Positions 52,024-59,374 of a stretch of 64,000 nt of DNA are shown here, piece after piece. Under the pieces are notes generated by a model. That model ran no database searches. It had not been told where the DNA came from and worked only from the letters and a program-made list of their open reading frames with translations. The DNA comes from Terriglobales bacterium (GTDB lineage: Bacteria > Acidobacteriota > Terriglobia > Terriglobales > Acidobacteriaceae): positions 1 to 64,000 of the forward strand of contig JACPNP010000021.1 of the NCBI GenBank assembly GCA_016185365.1. The letters are read 5' to 3'. Every line of letters begins with the position of its first letter. The first letter of the stretch is position 1. A program made the translations under genes and the position numbers.

Positions 52024-53592
52024 GTGTCAACCGGAAAGATCGCGCGCGCGCTGCTCAGTGTGACGGACAAGTCCGGCGTGGTGGAGTTCGCCCGCGGGCT
52101 GGCGGCGCTGGGCGTGGAGCTGGTCTCCACCGGGGGCACGGCCAAGCTGCTGAGGGAGTGCGGCGTGGCGGTGCGCGACGTGAGCGAGCTGACCGGCTTT
52201 CCCGAGATGCTCGACGGCCGGGTGAAGACGCTGCATCCCAGGGTGCACGGCGGCATCCTGCACGTGCGCGGGAACACGGAGCATGAGCAATCGGTGCGCG
52301 AGCACGGCATCGCGCCCATTGACATGGTGGTGGTGAACCTCTACGCCTTCGAGAAGTCAGCCGCCCGCCCCGGCGTGACCCTGGAAGAGTTGATCGAGAA
52401 CATCGATATCGGCGGGCCGAGCATGGTGCGCTCGGCGGCCAAGAACTTTCATGACGTGGCCATCGTCACCGCACCCGCGGACTACCCGGAGGTCCTGGCC
52501 GAGATGCAAGGGAGCGGCGGCGCGCTTTCTCTCGACACGCGGTGGAAGCTGGCACAACGCGCCTTCGCCGCTACAGCCGCGTATGACGCCGCCATCGCCG
52601 GCACGCTGGAGCGCATCCCCAGCGCGTCCGTGAAAGCGCCGGACCTGAGCGCGCACGCGGCGATGCCGCAAAACCTGAGATTGCATTACGCCAAGAAGTT
52701 GGATCTCCGCTATGGCGAGAATCCGCACCAGCGCGCCGCGCTCTATGTGGATGCGGGAAGCACAGGCGTCGCGCACGGAAGCCAGCTCCAGGGCAAGGAA
52801 CTTTCCTATAACAACATCGTGGACCTGCAAGCGGCCTGGGATCTGGCACAGGAGTTCGAGCAACCCGCGGTGGCCATCATCAAGCACACCAATCCCTGCG
52901 GCGCGGCCACCGGTGCGTCCGTGGCGGAGGCCTACCGGCGCGCGCTGGAGGCGGACCCGGTCTCGGCCTTCGGCGGCGTGATCGGCATCAACCGGCCTGT
53001 GGATGCCGAGGCTGCCGAAGAGATCGCCAAGCTGTTCGTGGAGGCCATCGCCGCGCCGGAGTTCACGGAAGCCGCGCGCGCGAGATTTGCCGCGAAGAAA
53101 AACCTTCGCCTGCTTGAGGTCACGCCCGCGGCGCACGGGCTCACCTTCAAGCAGGTCTCCGGCGGGATGCTGGCGCAGGATGCGGACGTGCATCCGCTCA
53201 CGCCGGCCGATCTGAAGGTGGTGAGCAAGCGCCCGCCCACGGCGGAGGAGCTGCGCGCGCTGTGGTTCGCGTGGCAGGTGTGCAAGCACGTGAAGTCGAA
53301 CGCCATCGTCTACGCGCGCGACGGGCAGACGGTGGGCGTGGGCGCGGGACAGATGAGCCGCGTGGACTCCTGCCGCATCGGCGCAATGAAAGCCGTGCTG
53401 CCGCTGGCGGGAACGGTGGTCGCGTCCGATGCGTTCTTCCCTTTTCCTGACGGCGTGGAAGAAGTGGCCAAAGCCGGGGCCACCGCGGTGATCCAGCCCG
53501 GCGGCTCGGTCAAGGACCCGGAAGTGATCGCTACGGCGGACCGGTTGGGTTTGGCCATGGTGTTCACCGAAGTGCGGCACTTCCGGCACTGA
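52024..53592 (+). CDS. purH: Bifunctional AICAR transformylase/IMP cyclohydrolase
   Basis: Catalyses the last two steps of IMP synthesis. 522 residues from GTG 52024. The N-terminal cyclohydrolase (MGS-like) has [19 protein letters not shown] and [17 protein letters not shown]. The transformylase part has [31 protein letters not shown] and the catalytic Lys-His in [13 protein letters not shown], then [16 protein letters not shown] and the C-terminal [10 protein letters not shown]. Complete. Confidence 0.97.
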   Translation: MSTGKIARALLSVTDKSGVVEFARGLAALGVELVSTGGTAKLLRECGVAVRDVSELTGFPEMLDGRVKTLHPRVHGGILHVRGNTEHEQSVREHGIAPIDMVVVNLYAFEKSAARPGVTLEELIENIDIGGPSMVRSAAKNFHDVAIVTAPADYPEVLAEMQGSGGALSLDTRWKLAQRAFAATAAYDAAIAGTLERIPSASVKAPDLSAHAAMPQNLRLHYAKKLDLRYGENPHQRAALYVDAGSTGVAHGSQLQGKELSYNNIVDLQAAWDLAQEFEQPAVAIIKHTNPCGAATGASVAEAYRRALEADPVSAFGGVIGINRPVDAEAAEEIAKLFVEAIAAPEFTEAARARFAAKKNLRLLEVTPAAHGLTFKQVSGGMLAQDADVHPLTPADLKVVSKRPPTAEELRALWFAWQVCKHVKSNAIVYARDGQTVGVGAGQMSRVDSCRIGAMKAVLPLAGTVVASDAFFPFPDGVEEVAKAGATAVIQPGGSVKDPEVIATADRLGLAMVFTEVRHFRH

Positions 53593-53650
53593 GCTGGCTG
53601 GCCCACCTCACGTATCCGGTTCGAAGGACTTGGTTGATTTACAAATCACT

Positions 53651-54130
53651 ATGAAATTCGCATGGTGGGTCGGGATTGTCCAGGCTGCATTTGCTTCCGT
53701 GCTCCTTAAGATGGGTGAGAGCGCGTACCAATATGGCCATTCCGCCCCTTGGACTACGCAATTGAGTCTGGGCCTCAATGCTCCAGCTGCGTTGGCTCGA
53801 TACTGGTTGTTTGGTGCTCGCATCTTCCAAGATCATCCGACATTCGAGATTGCAGCCTATTTCTTGGCTTGCGCATGTTCGTGGACCTGGGCGATCGCGT
53901 GGAGTCGCATTGTCTTGGAAAAAGCCAGATGGAAAACACCATTTGTGATTGCATCGATAATTATTTCTTACTCTGTTGCGATGTGTCTCGCCTATGTGAT
54001 TTGGAACGAAGCACCAAAGACTGGCGCCCCACGACCCTTTTGGTTGCTCGTTGGTGCATGGACTCTTTTCTTGATTGGAACTTCAGCGTGGGTGACCGGG
54101 CGAGGGATTAGGCGCTGCTTTTCAAAGTAA
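53651..54130 (+). CDS. Unknown membrane protein with four hydrophobic segments
   Basis: 159 residues from ATG 53651 (KFAWWVGIVQAAFASVLLKM). Hydrophobic stretches at ~5-22, ~70-95, ~105-125 and ~135-152 suggest four membrane spans; the tail is basic (RGIRRCFSK). No family recognised. It is AT-richer than purH and looks like an insertion between two chromosomal genes. Confidence 0.6.
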   Translation: MKFAWWVGIVQAAFASVLLKMGESAYQYGHSAPWTTQLSLGLNAPAALARYWLFGARIFQDHPTFEIAAYFLACACSWTWAIAWSRIVLEKARWKTPFVIASIIISYSVAMCLAYVIWNEAPKTGAPRPFWLLVGAWTLFLIGTSAWVTGRGIRRCFSK

Positions 54131-54224
54131 CCGCTCAAGACGCGCACAATGAAGCTTTCGTTAAGTAAGTCATGCGTTAACTGGGGTAATAAAGCTTACG
54201 TTTCACTGAAGAGCTGGAGGCCTC

Positions 54225-55493
54225 ATGAAGAAGCTCCTTACCGCCGTCGCATTTTCGATGATCTTAACGGGCGCACTTTCGGCGCAAGCCAAGCCACAGG
54301 CGCAGACGGAGGCGGACGAGTACACCCGCTACGAGCTGCTTGCTCCGGAGACCTCCAGCTTCCGCATACGCTACGAGGTGACCGCGACCACGCCGGGCGC
54401 GACCGTGTATTTCAATCCCATCCGCAAAGGCAGCCAGGCCAGCGAGGAATCGGTGCTGGATGCCATGACCGGCCAGCCGCTTGCGTTCGAAGTGGTGCCC
54501 GGCGAGGACGCGGTCAAGGACCCGCTGCTGCGCGGCGAAGACAAAGATGTGGATTACATCAAAGTGCGTCTGGCGCGGCCCGTGCCGAAGGATGGCGGCG
54601 GGCGGATCGTGATCCTCAAGACCTACCGCGATGCGAAGAGTTATTTTCGCGAGGGTGACGCCATCGTGTTCGACCGGCCTTTGAGCATCCCGCGCAACAG
54701 CGTGGTGCTCCCGGCGGGCTATGAGCTGGTCGCGTGCAATGTGCCATCGCAGGTGCTGGCCGGGCCTGACGGCCGCATCCAGGCGAGCTTCATGAATGCC
54801 GGCGACAAGCCCGCGCCCCTGGTCCTGCGGGCGAAGCCGGGCGCGCAGACCGGAGCGGCGGCCGCGCCCCGTCCGCCGACCACCGCCCGCAGCTGGGAGT
54901 CACCCTTCGAGGGCGAGACCGAACAGGACCGGCTTACAGAGCGCGCGCATCAGGAGCGGGACATCGTCTATTTCCTGAACCAGCCGGGGACGAATTCGTT
55001 CGCGCTCTATCACGACTACACGGAGTCGCGCCCGGGGACGGACAGATATCTCAACGTGGTGCGCCGCGGCAGCAAAGTCTCAGACCCCTCGGCTTATGTG
55101 CTCGATACCGGCGCAACGCTGCCCGTGCGCCTGGCGAGCGCGGCGGAACTCATCGCCGCGAAAGTGGAGATCGAGGACCCGGTCCAGCCGGATTCGCAGG
55201 TGGTGGTCATCTCCTTCCCGCCGGTGGAGAAGGGCCGCTCGCTACGGCTGCGCATCTCGGAGACCTACACCGACCCGGTGAGTTACCGGCGCAAAGACGA
55301 CGAGCTGGTCTTTGATCGCAGCCTGGGCCGGGCGCGCAACGCCGTGGTCCTGCCCGAGGGCTGGTATCACACGGCCAGCTCGATCCCGGCCACGGTCTCG
55401 CAACTGCCGGATGGTCGGATCAGGCTGGATCTCTGGAACGGCCGGCCGGAGGCGATCGCAGTCTTGATCAAAGCGAAGCGGCGGAGGCGGTAA
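54225..55493 (+). CDS. Unknown secreted protein of two similar beta-rich domains
   Basis: 422 residues with signal peptide (MKKLLTAVAFSMILTGALSA, QA). Two parallel halves can be aligned by eye. One runs from SSFRIRYEVTATTPGATVYF through KTYRDAKSYFREGDAIVFDR to AGYELVACNVPSQVLAGPDG. The other runs from NSFALYHDYTESRPGTDRYL through ETYTDPVSYRRKDDELVFDR to EGWYHTASSIPATVSQLPDG. An Ala/Pro-rich linker (~210-230) joins them. This is an internal duplication of ~170 residues, each probably an immunoglobulin-like sandwich. No catalytic motif; role unknown. Confidence 0.75.
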   Translation: MKKLLTAVAFSMILTGALSAQAKPQAQTEADEYTRYELLAPETSSFRIRYEVTATTPGATVYFNPIRKGSQASEESVLDAMTGQPLAFEVVPGEDAVKDPLLRGEDKDVDYIKVRLARPVPKDGGGRIVILKTYRDAKSYFREGDAIVFDRPLSIPRNSVVLPAGYELVACNVPSQVLAGPDGRIQASFMNAGDKPAPLVLRAKPGAQTGAAAAPRPPTTARSWESPFEGETEQDRLTERAHQERDIVYFLNQPGTNSFALYHDYTESRPGTDRYLNVVRRGSKVSDPSAYVLDTGATLPVRLASAAELIAAKVEIEDPVQPDSQVVVISFPPVEKGRSLRLRISETYTDPVSYRRKDDELVFDRSLGRARNAVVLPEGWYHTASSIPATVSQLPDGRIRLDLWNGRPEAIAVLIKAKRRRR

Positions 55494-55537
55494 GGGTGGG
55501 GTACTCGCGGCGTCCTGCGGGAATTGCTTTGTGACAT

Positions 55538-55804
55538 TTAATGCGGTGAGTCGCGCGCATTCAGCTTAGCGAGTTGCTCCACCAGGCCATCTAGATCGGG
55601 ATAACCAGCGCCAAAGCTGCGCGTGAGCCAATTCCCGCCGCGTTCGGCGATGGTCTTGCCGTCCGCGAGAACCTCAAATTGACCGGTCTTGCCAGGAGTC
55701 CTGACGGCCTCTATTCCCAGACGCTCTTTGATAAGGGCCGCGAGACTCGCGACCTTGGACTTATTGTTCAGTCAGGTGGGGCAATAGACGATTTCGATCC
55801 TCAT
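55538..55804 (-). CDS. SelW/Rdx-family thioredoxin-like protein with in-frame UGA (probable selenoprotein)
   Basis: Reading from ATG 55804 gives MRIEIVYCPT, then UGA at 55774-55772, then 77 more codons to TAA at 55538-55540. Translating UGA as Sec gives an 88-residue protein with CPTU in place of the family's CxxC/CxxU. It continues LNNKSKVASLAALIKERLGI, TGQFEVLADGKTIAERGG and GAGYPDLDGLVEQLAKL, all as expected for Rdx/SelW proteins. AGGA precedes the ATG by seven bases. A SECIS-like hairpin begins 15 nt after the UGA. selA is in this window. The alternative, a Cys-to-stop pseudogene, is less likely because the rest of the frame is clean and conserved. It would be a redox protein. Confidence 0.82.
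55733..55756 (-). promoter_or_regulatory. Bacterial SECIS-like hairpin after the SelW UGA
   Basis: On the minus strand the RNA AAGGUCGCG pairs with CGCGGCC(C)UU (one bulged C, one G-U pair) around the loop AGUCU. It begins 15 nt after the UGA, with its loop about 24-28 nt away, the distance at which SelB binds in known bacterial selenoprotein mRNAs. The stem also encodes KVASLAAL, so it is limited by coding needs. Confidence 0.6.
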
Positions 55805-55861
55805 GGGGCTGTCCTGTGCATCGATTCGCCCGGCAATTGTATTCCTAATAACCGCCTACGG

Positions 55862-56007
55862 GGATGGATTCTGTTGTGCTTGTAAAAGCGTACAATCAAT
55901 CCATCCGTCGGGAATCGCTTCGGGGAAGCCAAACCTGCGGACGCAGCATCTAAACGGGAAACGCCGGTCGAAGGCGGCGTCTCCTGATCAGGGCGGTCCC
56001 AAACCTC
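55862..56007 (+). other. Structured leader upstream of the TPR gene
   Basis: Contains GGATGGATT and its complement AATCCATCC around 'ctgttgtgcttgtaaaagcg'; within it TACAAT could be a -10. Two further short hairpins follow: CTGC-GGAC-GCAG near 55938 and ACGCCG/CGGCGT near 55960. It also has GCCAAACC and GGACGCAGC words. I cannot assign a riboswitch class. Confidence 0.35.
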
Positions 56008-58068
56008 ATGCGTTCGACCCATTCCGGCCGGCTTTTATTCGCACTCTTACTTTCTTCTCTTGCTCTGGCGCAGGCGCCGAAAGGCGGCGGTGCAGCGGTC
56101 CCGCTCGCGGACCAGACGCCGCCCGACCGCGCCCAGGCCTATTACCACTATTCCCTGGCGCGGGCCTATGCCGACCTGGCCCAGTTCGGCCGCGGCGAAT
56201 ACGCACCCAAAGCCATTGAAGAGTACAAGAAGGCGCTGGCCTTCGATCCCGAGTCCCCGACATTGAATATCGGACTGGCGGAGCTGTATCTCCAGACCAA
56301 CCGCATCCGCGACGCCGTGACCGAGGCGCAGAAGCTGATCCAGAAAGACGCCAACAATCTCGAGGCCCGCAAGCTGCTGGGCCGGATCTACCTACGCTCG
56401 CTGGGGGACATGTCCAGCGGCACGCAGTCGCGCGAGATCCTGAACCTGGCCATCGACCAGTACGAGAACATCGTGCGGCTCGACCCCAAGGCGGTGGATT
56501 CCCGCATCCTGCTCGGACGCCTCTATCTGCTGGGCAAAGACACCACCAAAGCTGAGGCCGCGTTCAAATCCGCGCTGGAGTTCCAGCCGGAGTCGGAGGA
56601 GGCGGTGACCAATCTGGTGTTCATGTACAACGAGCAGGGCCAGTCCGACAAAGCCGCGAAAGTCCTGGACTCCGTTGTGGCCAAGGCGCGCAGCGCGCGG
56701 TTGTATATCGCGCTGGGCTACACCTATGACCAGCAGCGCGAATATGCCAAAGCCGCCGAGGCGTATCGCAAGGCGATCGAGCTTGACAGCGACAACCTTG
56801 ACGCGATGCGCGGCCTGGCCCAGAGCCTGCTGAATGCCGGCCAGACCGACGAAGCGCTGAAGCAGTATGAAGCCATCGCCGCGGAGGACCCGCAGGATTC
56901 ACAGTCGCTGCTGCGCATCGCGGAGATCCAGCGCCGCCGCGGCAAATTCGATCTGGCGATCCAGGCGCTGAAGCGGGCCGAGGGCGCGTCCGGCGATTCA
57001 CTGGAAGTGCCGTATCAATACGCGCAGGTCTACGCCGCGCAGGGACGCTACGACGAAGCCATCACCACGCTGCAGGCTTTACTCGACAAGACCGAGCGCA
57101 AGAACGGCACTTACATGCAGGGCGAAGCCGGCAACCGCGCCATCTTCCTCGGCCTGCTGGGCTCGCTCTATCGCGAGACCGGGAAGACGGACAAGGCGGT
57201 CGAGACCTTCCGCCGCATGCTGGAATTGGGCGATGAGCAAGCGGTGCGCGGCTACTTGCAGCTGATCGACACCTATCGTGAAGCCCGCCAATGGACCCAG
57301 GCCTCCGCCCTGGCGGACGAAGCGGTGCAGCGTTTCCCCAAGGACCGCAGCTTGTTGATCACGCAGGCCGGATTGGACGCTGATACCGGCAAGGGCGCGC
57401 GCGCGTCTGAGATCCTGCATTCTCTGCTCACGCCGGGTGACGATCGTGACAATCGCGAGATCCAGGTGGCGCTGGCCCAGGTGAACAGCCGTTTGCGCAA
57501 CTGGCGTGAGGCGGAAGAGGCCGCGGCCGCCGCCGAGCGTCTCAGCAACTCACCCGAAGAGCTGCAATACATCGCTTTCCTGCTGGGCTCGATCTACGAG
57601 CGCCAGAAGAAATTCGAGCAGGCCGAAGAGCGCTTCCGCGCGGTGCTGAAGAACGATCCTGACAACGCCGCCACGCTCAACTACCTGGGCTACATGCTGG
57701 CGGACCGTGGTGTCCGCCTGGACGAGGCCCTGGCCATGATCAAGAAGGCCGTGGCGATGGAGCCGCAAAACTCCGCGTATCTGGATTCGCTCGGCTGGGC
57801 GTACTACCGTCTGGGCGATAACGTGCAAGCGGAGGATTACTTGCGCAAGGCGGTGGCCAAGAGCGGGAATGACGGCACGCTGCACGACCATCTCGCCGAG
57901 CTGTATCAGAAGACCGGCCGCCTGAAGCTGGCGGCCACGCACTGGGAACGCGCGCTGGAAGAGTGGGGCAAGGCCGCTGCGTCGGAAGTCGATCCCGCGG
58001 ACATCGCCCGGGTGCAGAAAAAGCTGGACTCGGCGAAGGTCAAACTCGCAAAAAAAGAAAAACAGTAG
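56008..58068 (+). CDS. Exported TPR-repeat protein
   Basis: 686 residues with signal peptide (MRSTHSGRLLFALLLSSLAL, AQA). From ~45 to the end, tandem tetratricopeptide repeats of the form ...A...Y.KAL.LDP....A...LA can be followed, e.g. AIEEYKKALAFDPESPTLNI, AAEAYRKAIELDSDNLDAMR, AEERFRAVLKNDPDNAATLN and ALAMIKKAVAMEPQNSAYLD. About 15 repeats are likely. Such proteins scaffold envelope complexes or secretion; none identified here. The C-terminus is lysine-rich (KLDSAKVKLAKKEKQ). Confidence 0.88.
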   Translation: MRSTHSGRLLFALLLSSLALAQAPKGGGAAVPLADQTPPDRAQAYYHYSLARAYADLAQFGRGEYAPKAIEEYKKALAFDPESPTLNIGLAELYLQTNRIRDAVTEAQKLIQKDANNLEARKLLGRIYLRSLGDMSSGTQSREILNLAIDQYENIVRLDPKAVDSRILLGRLYLLGKDTTKAEAAFKSALEFQPESEEAVTNLVFMYNEQGQSDKAAKVLDSVVAKARSARLYIALGYTYDQQREYAKAAEAYRKAIELDSDNLDAMRGLAQSLLNAGQTDEALKQYEAIAAEDPQDSQSLLRIAEIQRRRGKFDLAIQALKRAEGASGDSLEVPYQYAQVYAAQGRYDEAITTLQALLDKTERKNGTYMQGEAGNRAIFLGLLGSLYRETGKTDKAVETFRRMLELGDEQAVRGYLQLIDTYREARQWTQASALADEAVQRFPKDRSLLITQAGLDADTGKGARASEILHSLLTPGDDRDNREIQVALAQVNSRLRNWREAEEAAAAAERLSNSPEELQYIAFLLGSIYERQKKFEQAEERFRAVLKNDPDNAATLNYLGYMLADRGVRLDEALAMIKKAVAMEPQNSAYLDSLGWAYYRLGDNVQAEDYLRKAVAKSGNDGTLHDHLAELYQKTGRLKLAATHWERALEEWGKAAASEVDPADIARVQKKLDSAKVKLAKKEKQ

Positions 58069-58100
58069 CCGCCGTTACGCTCTCGACCAGAAACCCTTGA

Positions 58101-58184
58101 GCCGCGAAGGCGCGAAGTTTCGCGAAGTATCAACAAGTAAGTCTCTTTTCGCGTTCCTTCGCGTCTCTGAGTCTTCGCGGTTTA
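58101..58184. repeat. CGCGAAG-family inverted repeat between the TPR gene and dgt
   Basis: 'agccgcgaaggcgcgaag' near 58101 is answered by 'ccttcgcgtctctgagtctt' and 'cgcggttta' near 58157-58184. It shares GGCGCGAAGTTTCGCGAAG with the element at 50078-50175. It may act as a terminator for the TPR gene. Confidence 0.75.
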
Positions 58185-58246
58185 GACCCCTTCTGAATGA
58201 CACCGATCGGCTGACGGCGCTCGACGCCACCGAGTACACTGCCATC

Positions 58247-59374
58247 ATGCTCGCCCCTTATGCAACGCATCCCGAACAATCCCCGGGGCGGCGGCATCCC
58301 GAGCCGGAGCATCCCTACCGCGGCGTATTCCAGCGCGACCGGGACCGCGTGATCCATAGCCGCGCCTTCCGCCGGCTGGAGAACAAGACCCAGGTCTTCA
58401 CCCGGCGTTATTCTGACCACTTCCGCAACCGGCTCACGCACACCATCGAGGTGGCGCAGATCTCGCGCACCGTGGCCGCTGAGCTGGGGCTGAACGTCGA
58501 CCTGACGGAGACGCTGGCGCTGGTGCACGATGTGGGCCATCCACCTTTCGGCCACGCCGGAGAGCATGAGCTCGATGCCTGTATGCGCGAACACGGCAAG
58601 AGCTTCGACCACAATCTGCATGCGTTGCGGATCGTGGAGCACTTCGAGCAGCGTTACGCGGCCTTCCGGGGGTTGAATCTGACCTTCGAGGTGCGTGAGG
58701 GCATCATCAAGCACTCGCGGGATTACGACGCGGCCACATCGCCGCAGCTCGCGGAGTACCGGCTCGACCAGCGCCCGCCGCTCGAGGCCCAGCTGATCGA
58801 CCTGACGGACGAGATCGCCTACAACACCGGCGACCTCGACGACGGCCTGGAGTCAGGCTTCATCACGCTGGAACAGGTGCGCGCCGGAGTCGGTCTGCTG
58901 GACAGGTTCTACCGCGAAGCCGACAGGAAATATCCCGCCGCGCTGGACAAGCTGAAGTTCAATGAAGCGCTCAAGCGCATGTTGGACGCGCTGGCAGGCG
59001 ACCTGATCGCGCACACCCGCGCGCGGGTGCTGGAGGCCGGCGTGGATTCGCTCGAAGAGGTCCGCGCCTGGCCGGAGCGGTTGGCCGCCTTCAGCCCGCC
59101 CATCGAAGCCGCGCGCCGTGAGTGCAAGAAATTCCTGCATGACAACCTTTATTACTGTCCGGAGTTGAAGGCGGACAAAGAGCGCGGGCGGCGCATCGTG
59201 CGGGAGATGTTCGACCACTGGATGGCGGACCCGGCCAAGCTTCCCGCAAGCTACCAGGAGCAGATCAGCGCAGGGTCTTCTTCGCCGGCGCGTGTGGTGT
59301 GCGATTACATCGCCGGCATGACGGACACGTTCATCGCCGAGCAGCACCGCATCGCGTCCGGCGCTTCGTCCTAG
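58247..59374 (+). CDS. dgt: Deoxyguanosinetriphosphate triphosphohydrolase-like (HD) protein
   Basis: Hydrolyses dNTPs to nucleoside and triphosphate. 375 residues from ATG 58247: DRDRVIHSRAFRRLENKTQV, then the HD-fold ligands H in RLTHTIEVAQISRT and HD in LALVHDVGHPPFGHAGEHEL, and a later Asp in DLTDEIAYNTGDLDDGL. Typical of the short Dgt-like subfamily. The frame opens upstream to 58097 through the repeat, which is not coding. Confidence 0.93.
   Translation: MLAPYATHPEQSPGRRHPEPEHPYRGVFQRDRDRVIHSRAFRRLENKTQVFTRRYSDHFRNRLTHTIEVAQISRTVAAELGLNVDLTETLALVHDVGHPPFGHAGEHELDACMREHGKSFDHNLHALRIVEHFEQRYAAFRGLNLTFEVREGIIKHSRDYDAATSPQLAEYRLDQRPPLEAQLIDLTDEIAYNTGDLDDGLESGFITLEQVRAGVGLLDRFYREADRKYPAALDKLKFNEALKRMLDALAGDLIAHTRARVLEAGVDSLEEVRAWPERLAAFSPPIEAARRECKKFLHDNLYYCPELKADKERGRRIVREMFDHWMADPAKLPASYQEQISAGSSSPARVVCDYIAGMTDTFIAEQHRIASGASS

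Noticed and set aside
55538-55804. SelW-like gene as a simple nonsense pseudogene
   Set aside because: The stop is UGA at exactly the redox position, the rest is intact, and a SECIS-like hairpin and selA are present; kept as a selenoprotein candidate.
55905-55985. c-di-GMP-I riboswitch before the TPR gene
   Set aside because: GCCAAACC and GGACGCAGC resemble its words, but the P2/P3 stems and the closing CAGCCGGGUUGCC-like segment are missing.
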